Source of the DNA: Muribaculaceae bacterium
GTDB taxonomy: Bacteria; Bacteroidota; Bacteroidia; Bacteroidales; Muribaculaceae
NCBI GenBank assembly: GCA_017436845.1
Contig: JAFSCJ010000018.1
Span: 1-64,000, forward strand
Length of the DNA: 64,000 nt
Direction of reading: 5' to 3'
Part shown: positions 6,619 to 14,698 of the stretch, piece by piece
Numbering within the stretch: the first letter of the stretch is position 1
Layout of the letters: each line of letters begins with the position of its first letter
The notes under the pieces: generated by a model
The model's database searches: none
What the model was told of the DNA's origin: nothing
Seen by the model: only the letters and a program-made list of their open reading frames with translations
Program-made: the position numbers and the translations under genes

Positions 6619-9600
6619 AAAAGACATTTATTTTAGCAATATCAGCGTTATCGCTTGTTTCATTGGCTTGGGCAGCTGAAACAATGTGGATTCAGCGCGC
6701 AGATAATATTAAGTTGGGGCTTCCTCTTGAAATAGCCGATAGTGTTTCGTTATCACAAGATGGCTCAAACGTAATTTTTACAGCTACAAATGGTGTTGTG
6801 CAAACAATGCCAAATTCAGAAGTCGAAAAAGTAACATTGGGCAGTGCATCTTCAATCGTTGAAATCAAATATAATGGAATAGATGCAGAAGTCGTCAACC
6901 CATTTGCGTTTGAAGGAGTTACAGTAACCAAAATCGGTGCTGACGTAACGGTTACATCAACCTCTGCAAACGAATTGTCATATAAGTTGACAGGAAGCAC
7001 GACAAGTGGATCATTCAAGATTTATTCTGATACAAAATTTATACTCGATTTGAATAGCGTGAGCATTACTAATAATGATGGTGCTGCAATAAATATCCAG
7101 ACAGGGAAAAAATGTACCGTACAATTAAATGGGACATCTAATCTGACCGATGCATCATCATATGCGACTGTTTCAGGTGAAGACCAAAAAGGTTGTTTCT
7201 TTAGCGAAGGGCAAATCATCTTTACCGGCTCAGGAACATTGAACGTTACCGGTAATTATAAACATGGTATTGTCAGCGACGATTACATAGATATTCAATC
7301 AGGTACAGTAAATGTCCTTAAAGCCGCCAATGATGGTGTGCGTGTAAATGACTATTTCTTAATGACCGGAGGTGTGTTGTCAACAGCATCAACAACCGGT
7401 GATGGTATTGATGGCGATGCCGGATATATTCAAATAGACGGAGGTACAATCAATGTAAATCTTGCGACAGCCGACACTAAAGGAATCAAGTGTGATAGTA
7501 TCATTACGATGAATGGAGGGAATGTTACACTGACTGTTCCAGCAACTCAAGGTAAAGGCTTCAAGACCAAACAAACAATGACAGTCAATGGCGGTGCTAT
7601 TACTGCAAACATGACAGGTGCTGTTGCTATCGTATCAAACGACCCATCATATTGTACAGCAATCAAAACCGATGGCGACTTTGTAATGAATGATGGTACT
7701 ATTTATGTTACTCATTCAGGAGCAGGAGGTAAAGGTATTTCTGCTGATGGAAATGTTAATATCAAAGGTGGAAATCTAACTGTAACAGTAACAGGTGCTT
7801 GTGGTACATATACTAATACATCGGGAGTAACAGATAATTATGCTTCAACATGTATTTCTGCTGACAATAATGTAAACATTAGTGGTGGTAATATTACTCT
7901 AAATGTAAAAGCTAATTCAGCAAAGGGTATAAAATCAGATTTAAATACTACAATATCAGGAGGTACAATTACGGGAACTTTGACAGGAAGCACAGTAGTT
8001 GTGAACTATGATCCTTCTCATTGTGGGTTGATAAAGTGTGATGGTAACTATACTCAAAATGGTGGTACAATCAATGCTACTCATTCGGGTGTTGGAGGCA
8101 AAGGTATTTCTGTAGATGGTACAGCTATATTTAATTCAGGTAATGTAACAATTACAACAACAGGTAGTGCGGCAACTTATACAGCAACAACAGGTACTGA
8201 TACCTATAGCCCAATATGTATCTCAGTTGATGGTAATTTATATCTTTTAGGTGGAACATTTAATGTTAAATCAACAGGCGCTGGAGGTAAATGTATTAAG
8301 AGTGACCAACAAATTATAATGGGTACCGAAAATGGAGAGTCTCCAGAAATTTCAGTAACACCTACTGCAGGGGCTATTTCTCAAGTGTGGAATTATTCAC
8401 AAACATCAGGTGGTACTGCTTCATGGATGACATACGGGACTCAAGTAGTTAATGATATGGCATTAAGCAATGGCAAGCTATATGTAGTGCGTCGCAATGG
8501 AGGAAATTCTGATAATACAATACGGATCGTAAATGCCTATACAGGAGTTGAAACAGGTACATTAAATACATCATCTTGTACAACAGGAACATACTATCTA
8601 AGTAGCGTGGAAACTCTTGGTAGCACAATTCTTGCATGTAACTTGACAAATTCAGCTACTACAAACTTTGTGATATACAAATGGGATAGTGATACATCAA
8701 CACCAACAGTATTGCTAAATGCGGCACCTCCATGCACACGCATTGGCGATGCTATGTCGGTGAGTGGTGATATGACAAATGGTCGCATATGGTTTGTATA
8801 TGGTGATCAAGCCTATTACTATACTATCAGTAACGGTGCAATAACTTCAACTACCCCGACTGCAATCAACTTGACAAAAGATGGCGCATCTTATGCTATT
8901 TCATCAGGAAACGGATATGGAAATATCACAGTTGAAAGTGATGGGTCATTCTGGATATCAAGTTCATTAGCAAACTATGCTGCAACCCATTTCAGTGCGA
9001 CAGGTGCATATATTGAAGAACTTGGTGAGACTTCACAGGGTACAGATTTGAAGTTCTTTACTTATAATGGAAATGAATATGTTGCAATGTCAAAATATCT
9101 CAATACTTCAAATACCGCAATATCTGATGCAGCGGTATCTATCGTAGAAAAATCTACCGGATCGCTAATTGGAACTTATCCAACATCTGGTCTTGGAGGT
9201 ACACGCAATACAAGTTTCCGCAACTCTGTTTGTGCTGAGGTAACATCCGATGGATATTATGTATGGATTAATGTGCCATTCCAAGGAGCTGCATGTTATA
9301 AATATACAGAGCCAACAAATGAAGATTCAGGTAGCGGTTCAGAAGAGGACACACCAACCGGAGAAATCGCTCCTCTTGTAGTAACTGCAGAAACAACAGG
9401 TGCACAATTTGGCACATCTTCAAGTGGTGGAGGCAATCGCCCTGGAGCCCCTGGTAGCTCAACATCAACAAGTGGCTCGACAAGCCCTAAAGTTATCAAG
9501 GCTATGGCTGCAATGACAGTAAATAGCGGTAGTTTCACTATCAAATCGGCAAATGAAGGAGGGGAAGGTCTTGAATCAAAAACAACTATCACTATCAATG

Positions 9601-10157
9601 GAGGCAACTTCTATTTTAATACATACGATGATTGTTTGAATGTTGCGACAGCTCTTAATATAACTGGAGGTAACCTTCGTTGCGTAGCAACAGGGAATGA
9701 TGCAGTAGACTCAAATAGTGCAATGACAATTAGTGGAGGTCTCCTTCTTGCGAGTGGAACACGTGACCCGGAAGAAGGAATTGACGTTGATAACGCAAGT
9801 AAATTATCAATTACTGGCGGTACAGTTATCAATCAAAAAGGTAATATGTTGAATCTGACAACAACTCAATGTAAAGTGCCGACAATTAAATATTCTTCGT
9901 CAATTTCTGCAGGTACGTTGATTACAGTGACTACATCGTCGGGACAACATATAATGTCGTTCAAGGCTCCTCAGGCTATGAGTCTAGGATGCTATATCAC
10001 ATTGCCTGAGTTTGTGTCGGGAAGTTCATATAAGCTATATACAGGAGGTTCTGTAGCAGGTGGAACAACATTTAATGAGGTGACTAAAGGAGGATCATTT
10101 TCTGGTGGTACCTTGAAAAAGACGTTTACAATTTCATCTAACTTGACAAGTCTTTAA
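6615..10157 (+). CDS. secreted Cthe_2159-like beta-helix (carbohydrate-binding) protein with inserted propeller-like domain
   Basis: 1180 residues with signal peptide MKKTFILAISALSLVSLAWA. Residues 21-90 resemble the N-terminal part of the upstream small protein. Residues about 95-575 are a right-handed beta-helix of short GG/DG repeats (IDGDAGYIQIDGGTINV, SADGNVNIKGGNLTV) as in Cthe_2159 family proteins, for which binding of cellulose or acidic sugars with calcium is reported. Within it, about 332-454 and 455-575 are two tandem copies of a 123-residue block. Residues about 580-895 form a different, propeller-like module resembling one in the GHL10 protein at 25231-28647. A Ser/Gly/Pro/Thr linker (896-957) and a second stretch of beta-helix coils (958-1085) follow. 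There is no T9SS tail: it ends FTISSNLTSL. Likely surface or periplasmic glycan binding; ligand unknown. Confidence 0.8.
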   Translation: MKKTFILAISALSLVSLAWAAETMWIQRADNIKLGLPLEIADSVSLSQDGSNVIFTATNGVVQTMPNSEVEKVTLGSASSIVEIKYNGIDAEVVNPFAFEGVTVTKIGADVTVTSTSANELSYKLTGSTTSGSFKIYSDTKFILDLNSVSITNNDGAAINIQTGKKCTVQLNGTSNLTDASSYATVSGEDQKGCFFSEGQIIFTGSGTLNVTGNYKHGIVSDDYIDIQSGTVNVLKAANDGVRVNDYFLMTGGVLSTASTTGDGIDGDAGYIQIDGGTINVNLATADTKGIKCDSIITMNGGNVTLTVPATQGKGFKTKQTMTVNGGAITANMTGAVAIVSNDPSYCTAIKTDGDFVMNDGTIYVTHSGAGGKGISADGNVNIKGGNLTVTVTGACGTYTNTSGVTDNYASTCISADNNVNISGGNITLNVKANSAKGIKSDLNTTISGGTITGTLTGSTVVVNYDPSHCGLIKCDGNYTQNGGTINATHSGVGGKGISVDGTAIFNSGNVTITTTGSAATYTATTGTDTYSPICISVDGNLYLLGGTFNVKSTGAGGKCIKSDQQIIMGTENGESPEISVTPTAGAISQVWNYSQTSGGTASWMTYGTQVVNDMALSNGKLYVVRRNGGNSDNTIRIVNAYTGVETGTLNTSSCTTGTYYLSSVETLGSTILACNLTNSATTNFVIYKWDSDTSTPTVLLNAAPPCTRIGDAMSVSGDMTNGRIWFVYGDQAYYYTISNGAITSTTPTAINLTKDGASYAISSGNGYGNITVESDGSFWISSSLANYAATHFSATGAYIEELGETSQGTDLKFFTYNGNEYVAMSKYLNTSNTAISDAAVSIVEKSTGSLIGTYPTSGLGGTRNTSFRNSVCAEVTSDGYYVWINVPFQGAACYKYTEPTNEDSGSGSEEDTPTGEIAPLVVTAETTGAQFGTSSSGGGNRPGAPGSSTSTSGSTSPKVIKAMAAMTVNSGSFTIKSANEGGEGLESKTTITINGGNFYFNTYDDCLNVATALNITGGNLRCVATGNDAVDSNSAMTISGGLLLASGTRDPEEGIDVDNASKLSITGGTVINQKGNMLNLTTTQCKVPTIKYSSSISAGTLITVTTSSGQHIMSFKAPQAMSLGCYITLPEFVSGSSYKLYTGGSVAGGTTFNEVTKGGSFSGGTLKKTFTISSNLTSL

Positions 10158-10180
10158 ATAGATTCTAAATTGTAAAATAG

Positions 10181-10214
10181 AGCGTTGCAGTCTATGATTG
10201 CAACGCTTTTTTTA
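10181..10214 (+). terminator. terminator of the beta-helix gene
   Basis: Stem AGCGTTGCA (10181-10189) / TGCAACGCT (10199-10207) with a 9-nt loop and a T-run, 23 bases after the stop. Confidence 0.9.
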
Positions 10215-10244
10215 TAAATGTGTTATTACCTAAGAAAAAATCGC

Positions 10245-10252
10245 TAATTTTG
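10245..10252 (+). promoter_or_regulatory. -7 promoter element of nadE
   Basis: TAATTTTG matches TAnnTTTG, 23 bases upstream of the nadE ATG and just after the preceding terminator. Confidence 0.55.
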
Positions 10253-10275
10253 TAAAGTTCTTAAATGGAAGTATT

Positions 10276-12201
10276 ATGAATAATGGTTTTCTCAGAGTAG
10301 CGTCAGCTGTTTCAAAGGTAAATGTCGCCGATGTAAAATATAATGTTGCCAATATTATATCAATGTGCGATAATCTTAACGAGAAAAATGTGCAAGTTGC
10401 TGTATTTCCCGAAATGTCAGTAACAGGCTATACATGTGGAGATCTTTTTCATAATGATAAACTCTTACAAGGAGCACAAGATGGTTTAAGAGAGATTGCA
10501 AAAGCATCGGAGCAATGGTCTATGTTATTGTTCGTTGGTGCACCCATTAAACTTAATAATCGATTGTATAACTGCGCTGTTGCTATATATAAAGGAGAAA
10601 TCATTGGAGTTGTCCCCAAGAGTTATATCCCTGATTATAGTGGGGCAAATGAAAAACGCTTATGGCAGTCAGGACTGGGTGTAAATACCGTTGTTGATGT
10701 AGCAGGTTTTAATGTGCCATTTTGTGTTAATCAGCTATTAAGAATAGGGAATGTATCAGTCGCTGTTGAGATAGGAGAGGACATGTTATCTCCAATTCCT
10801 CAATCGGTAAAAGTTGCGATGGCAGGAGCGCAAGTGATTGTAAACTTGTCGGCTACATGTAGTGTTGCCGGAAGTTATGGTCGACTTAAAGCAATGATTA
10901 CACAACAATCTTCACAATCTGTTTCGGCCTATATTTATTCCGGAGCAGGATATGGAGAGTCAACAACTGATAGTGTATATGAGGGCAATGCTGTTATTGC
11001 TGAAAATGGAGTGTTATTAGCTGAATCTGAACGATGGAGTTTTGATGCAAAAATAGTTATTGCCGATATTGACATTGATGCAATCAATCAAGAACGTTTG
11101 TCGAACAATATATTTGGTGATTGCGCATTGCGAGAATTGTCGGAGCAATATACCATAATTGATGTTGATAAATCACTTAGAGAGATTGACGAAACATTTT
11201 ATCGCAATATAAATCCTAATCCTTTTATTCCTCAAAATGAAGTTGATGTGGAGTTGTTGTGTAATGAAGTGGTGAATACACAAGTTGTCGGACTTGCTCG
11301 TCGCATAGAGTTTACCTATGCACGTTCAATCGTAGTGGGTATTTCCGGAGGACTTGATTCAACACTTGCATTGCTTGTTGCAGTAAAGACATTTGACAAA
11401 TTGGGCATGGATCGTACCGGTATTATAGGAGTCACTATGCCAGGATTTGGAACCACTGATCGCACATATAACAATGCCTTGGAGTTGATGACATCATTGG
11501 GCATCACACAACGTGAAATTTCAATTGTTCCATCAGTCGAACAGCATTTTAAAGATATCCACCATGACAAAAATCTTCATGATGTAACTTATGAAAATTC
11601 GCAAGCACGCGAACGCACACAGATATTGATGGATGTTGCTAATCAAGTAGGAGGCATGGTTCTTGGCACAGGCGATTTATCGGAACTTGCACTTGGTTGG
11701 GCAACCTACAATGGCGATCACATGTCGATGTATGGCGTGAATGCAGGAGTCCCCAAAACATTAGTTAAACACCTCGTAAAATGGATTGCGTTGCAGTCAG
11801 AAGCTACTATACAAGCGATATTGTTGGATATTGTTGACACCCCCATCAGTCCCGAATTGATTCCTGCCGATGAGAATGGAAACATCAAGCAAAAAACCGA
11901 AGATCTTGTAGGTCCCTATGAATTGCACGATTTCGTGTTGTATTATACTCTGCGCTATGGCTATTCTCCAAGAAAAATCTTCTATTTAGCACAAAAAGCC
12001 TTTGCCGGAGTATATGAACATGATGTAATTAAACATTGGATGACTACATTTTTCCGTAGATTCTTCAATCAACAATTTAAACGTTCTTGTTTGCCTGATG
12101 GACCAAATGTATTAGGACTATCTATCTCTCCGAGAGGAGCTTGGGTAATGCCATCTGATGCGTCATCGGCATTGTGGCTTGCTGAGTGTGCAGAACTATA
12201 A
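10276..12201 (+). CDS. nadE: NAD+ synthetase, two-domain type, glutaminase cysteine missing
   Basis: 641 residues, as in glutamine-dependent NAD synthetases: an N-terminal nitrilase-fold amidotransferase domain (about 1-285) and a C-terminal ATP-pyrophosphatase synthetase domain with P-loop SGGLDSTLAL (about 357-366) and GTGDLSELALGWATYNGDHMS. The domain normally uses a Glu-Lys-Cys triad. Glu (FPEMSVTGYTCGDLF) and Lys (VPKSYIPDY) are present, but the nucleophile position, normally EICED, reads VEIGEDM: Gly167 (codon GGA at 10774-10776). The protein therefore probably cannot hydrolyse glutamine and would use free ammonia, or obtains it another way. Otherwise it completes the last step of NAD synthesis in the cytoplasm. 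Confidence 0.93.
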   Translation: MNNGFLRVASAVSKVNVADVKYNVANIISMCDNLNEKNVQVAVFPEMSVTGYTCGDLFHNDKLLQGAQDGLREIAKASEQWSMLLFVGAPIKLNNRLYNCAVAIYKGEIIGVVPKSYIPDYSGANEKRLWQSGLGVNTVVDVAGFNVPFCVNQLLRIGNVSVAVEIGEDMLSPIPQSVKVAMAGAQVIVNLSATCSVAGSYGRLKAMITQQSSQSVSAYIYSGAGYGESTTDSVYEGNAVIAENGVLLAESERWSFDAKIVIADIDIDAINQERLSNNIFGDCALRELSEQYTIIDVDKSLREIDETFYRNINPNPFIPQNEVDVELLCNEVVNTQVVGLARRIEFTYARSIVVGISGGLDSTLALLVAVKTFDKLGMDRTGIIGVTMPGFGTTDRTYNNALELMTSLGITQREISIVPSVEQHFKDIHHDKNLHDVTYENSQARERTQILMDVANQVGGMVLGTGDLSELALGWATYNGDHMSMYGVNAGVPKTLVKHLVKWIALQSEATIQAILLDIVDTPISPELIPADENGNIKQKTEDLVGPYELHDFVLYYTLRYGYSPRKIFYLAQKAFAGVYEHDVIKHWMTTFFRRFFNQQFKRSCLPDGPNVLGLSISPRGAWVMPSDASSALWLAECAEL

Positions 12202-12256
12202 TTGAAAAATAACGTTAAAAAGCGTCGTTTTATAAAGCGGATTTAAACTTTTCTGC

Positions 12257-12303
12257 TTTAGCTAAGTCATATAGACAAATGCAGATTAATTTGCTTAGCT
12301 AAA
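12257..12303. promoter_or_regulatory. inverted repeat upstream of the Spy/CpxP-like gene
   Basis: TTTAGCTAAG (12257-12266) and CTTAGCTAAA (12294-12303) are perfect 10-bp inverted arms 27 bases apart, ending 35 bases before the ATG at 12339. It could be a regulator site or a 5'-UTR hairpin. The distal arm is followed by A-rich sequence rather than T, so on the plus strand it is not a standard terminator. Confidence 0.45.
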
Positions 12304-12338
12304 AAACAGAAAATAAAACTTGATTAAATTATAGAACG

Positions 12339-12800
12339 ATGAAAAAGACTTTATTAAGCGCAGTAGTTGTAACCATGTCATTATTTACATTTAATGCAAT
12401 GGCTCATGGCAAACAATGTGATAAAAAAGATTGTCCAAAAGAGACATGTGATAAGCATAAACCTTGTGACAAAATGGCGAAGCCTAATTGCCCCAATCCG
12501 TTTGCAGGAATTGAATTAACTCAAGCACAACAAGAAAAACTCGATGCGTTGAAATCCTCATGTACAATAAAAAACAAGAAAAAAGGAGATCGCAAAAAAT
12601 ATCGCCAATATAGGGATTCTATTGCTCGTGATGCAAAAGTTAAACATCTTGCTGAAGTGAAAAAAATATTGACACCTGAACAATATGTTCAATTTCTTGA
12701 GAATATGGTGTTGGACTCTCATAAGAATGCACCTAAACATATGAAACACAACCGTAAAGGTATGCACAAAGGCGATAATTGTCCAATGCCTAAAGATTAA
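12339..12800 (+). CDS. Cys/His-rich periplasmic Spy/CpxP-like protein
   Basis: 153 residues with signal peptide MKKTLLSAVVVTMSLFTFNAMA. The mature N-terminus is a cysteine cluster with near-regular spacing (C-x4-C-x4-C-x5-C-x7-C, residues about 27-51) and histidines. The core (about 55-125) resembles the LTxxQ helical repeats of Spy/CpxP: IELTQAQQEKLDAL and ILTPEQYVQFL. The tail is His/Lys/Met-rich (HKNAPKHMKHNRKGMHKGDNC). Spy/CpxP relatives are periplasmic chaperones or metal-stress sensors; the Cys, His and Met clusters suggest binding of a soft metal such as copper or zinc, which is inference. Single gene with its own terminator and an upstream inverted repeat. Confidence 0.75.
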   Translation: MKKTLLSAVVVTMSLFTFNAMAHGKQCDKKDCPKETCDKHKPCDKMAKPNCPNPFAGIELTQAQQEKLDALKSSCTIKNKKKGDRKKYRQYRDSIARDAKVKHLAEVKKILTPEQYVQFLENMVLDSHKNAPKHMKHNRKGMHKGDNCPMPKD

Positions 12801-12857
12801 GAGACGTTAAAAGAAGGGAAACCCTAATCAGCAATATTTAAGTATAGTGTAAAACGA

Positions 12858-12886
12858 GGGACGAGGATGCATTCCCGTCCCATTTT
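12858..12886 (+). terminator. terminator of the Spy/CpxP-like gene
   Basis: Stem GGGACG / CGTCCC extended by GG/CC across a bulged A, with a 7-nt loop and a T-run. Confidence 0.75.
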
Positions 12887-12957
12887 TATGAAAAATATAA
12901 AGAGGAAAAATCCATGCTCGTCCATAACTGAGCTAAAAGGTTCTCAACTCTGTCTGC

Positions 12958-14481
12958 TTATCCTTGATGAGCTGGGCGAAGTAGGTCGTTTACTGTCTTA
13001 ACGGGGTTGAATGTATCAATAGGCACTTCTATAAAGATAGTGTTCCAATTGCTCATAGCACCATTCCACAATCCGGGCAATTCAAGAGCGCGAAGTTCTT
13101 TTCCATGTAAAGACTTAGAAGATATGAAACCTGTATTGGCATCAACATATTCAGGCAAGTTAAACTTGTTGCCTTTAACATCTTTGATGTAGCACACGAG
13201 GTCAACCGGGTTAAAATGAGTCGCTTGAGCTACCATAGCCTTATACTCTGCGTTTGCGGGATCAATTTGGTGACTTTCAAGGATTTGAGGCGAAGTAGAG
13301 CCATCTTGGTTGTAAGCGATATAAGGACCGCCACCGGGCTCACCCTCATTCTTTACCATTCCGCACACACGCAATGGACGATTGAGTTTTTCTTTGATAT
13401 AAAGAACAAGTTCGGCATCTTCGAGTGTTTTCATGTGCTCATCTCTCACATTTAGCACTTGGTGAAGGAATGCAATCATGTCGCGCACCTTTTCCATGTC
13501 ATAATTGCCGTTTTCAATATCGTTGAGGTACTTTTCAATCATGACGTGAGCTTGGATGAGATATCCCGCAATCACTTGTTTATATTGAAGAGTCGCTGCA
13601 CGACGAGAGTCGGGAACGACATTGTCAATATTCTTGATGAAGACAACAGCCGCATTGATGTCGTTTAGATTTTCAATCAACGCACCATGACCACCGGGAC
13701 GGAACACAAGGTTACCACCTTCGCGAAATAGAGTGTTGTCGGGATTAACGGCAACAGTATCGGTCGATGGTTTTTGTTCCGACATAGAGATGTTAAACTT
13801 AACCCCCATGCGTTGTTCACAGTCGGGGACAACTGTGGCGAGTTTTTCTTTAAATAGCTCGCGGTGGTTAGTAGAAACTGTGAAATGCAAGTTTACGATA
13901 CCATCGTTTTGTGAGGCTGTTTGAGCGCCTTCTACGAGTTGTTCTTCGACCGGAGTGCGAGTAGAGTCATTGTATTTATGGAAAGTGAGCAATCCTTTAG
14001 GCAGATTGCCGTAGTTCATGCCTTTTTCGCTAATGATGGCATTGATAACATCTTTGTAGCGATGTTCCTCGATGAGCGATTCCACACTCTTAGAATAGAT
14101 GTCGCGGCAAATGTCATCAAGCTCGCCAAAAAATGCAAGATTGTGAATATTTTCAATCAATTCGGCAACATCTGATCCTTCAGCCGGTACATCGTCATCA
14201 CCGTCTACAAAAGCGAAAAGCGATTTGAACATGCGAGAAGCAGCACCTGATGCCGGTACAAATTTGCACACCTCGCCACCATCGTTCAAATATTTTTGCC
14301 AACGATCGATAGCGTTGTTTTGTTCCTCAGGAGTTAGTTTGATAATACCTGCACCGATAGTAGCAGTATTAGCGAGACGCAAGTAAGGGAAACCTGTTTT
14401 GAAACGATCTATTTGAGCCATCAGCTCATCTTGAGTAATCCCTTTTTTCTCAAGAGTTTTAATGTCTTCAGGAGTTAGCAT
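12958..14481 (-). CDS. DUF4301 family protein
   Basis: 507 residues beginning MLTPEDIKTLEKKGIT. It has the family hallmarks: LRLANTATIGAGI, FVPASGAASRMFKSLF (about 75-90), FRPGGHGALIENLND (about 265-280) and VCGMVKNEGEPGGGPYI (about 374-390). The Ala/Ser-Arg motif and the Gly-rich strands suggest a nucleotidyltransferase-like sugar or nucleotide-binding fold, but I know of no characterised member. Cytoplasmic, no signal. Single gene with TAACTTTG at 14518-14525 on the minus strand. The family is largely confined to Bacteroidota. Confidence 0.85.
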   Translation of the reverse strand: MLTPEDIKTLEKKGITQDELMAQIDRFKTGFPYLRLANTATIGAGIIKLTPEEQNNAIDRWQKYLNDGGEVCKFVPASGAASRMFKSLFAFVDGDDDVPAEGSDVAELIENIHNLAFFGELDDICRDIYSKSVESLIEEHRYKDVINAIISEKGMNYGNLPKGLLTFHKYNDSTRTPVEEQLVEGAQTASQNDGIVNLHFTVSTNHRELFKEKLATVVPDCEQRMGVKFNISMSEQKPSTDTVAVNPDNTLFREGGNLVFRPGGHGALIENLNDINAAVVFIKNIDNVVPDSRRAATLQYKQVIAGYLIQAHVMIEKYLNDIENGNYDMEKVRDMIAFLHQVLNVRDEHMKTLEDAELVLYIKEKLNRPLRVCGMVKNEGEPGGGPYIAYNQDGSTSPQILESHQIDPANAEYKAMVAQATHFNPVDLVCYIKDVKGNKFNLPEYVDANTGFISSKSLHGKELRALELPGLWNGAMSNWNTIFIEVPIDTFNPVKTVNDLLRPAHQG

Positions 14482-14517
14482 AATGGTATTTAGAGTTTAA
14501 ATTAATATTCAATATCC

Positions 14518-14525
14518 CAAAGTTA
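14518..14525 (-). promoter_or_regulatory. -7 promoter element of the DUF4301 gene
   Basis: TAACTTTG on the minus strand matches TAnnTTTG, 36 bases upstream of the ATG at 14481. Confidence 0.5.
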
Positions 14526-14698
14526 ACAAAATTTCCTATTATAATGTCAAAAACGCGCAACTAATTTTTGCGATATCAAAATCACGTTGCATGTGCCGGC
14601 AGAAAGTGTATAGGCTTGTTGCTATGCTTCATTTTGGCAAAAATGAATGTGGTTGCTATCGAGGAGTAACGATATTGCCCATTAGGAGTGGATTATGG

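Noticed and set aside
7200..8350. Repetitive DNA considered as a CRISPR or tandem-repeat array
   Set aside because: The repeats are in frame, of protein-coil length and degenerate at DNA level; they are coding beta-helix turns.
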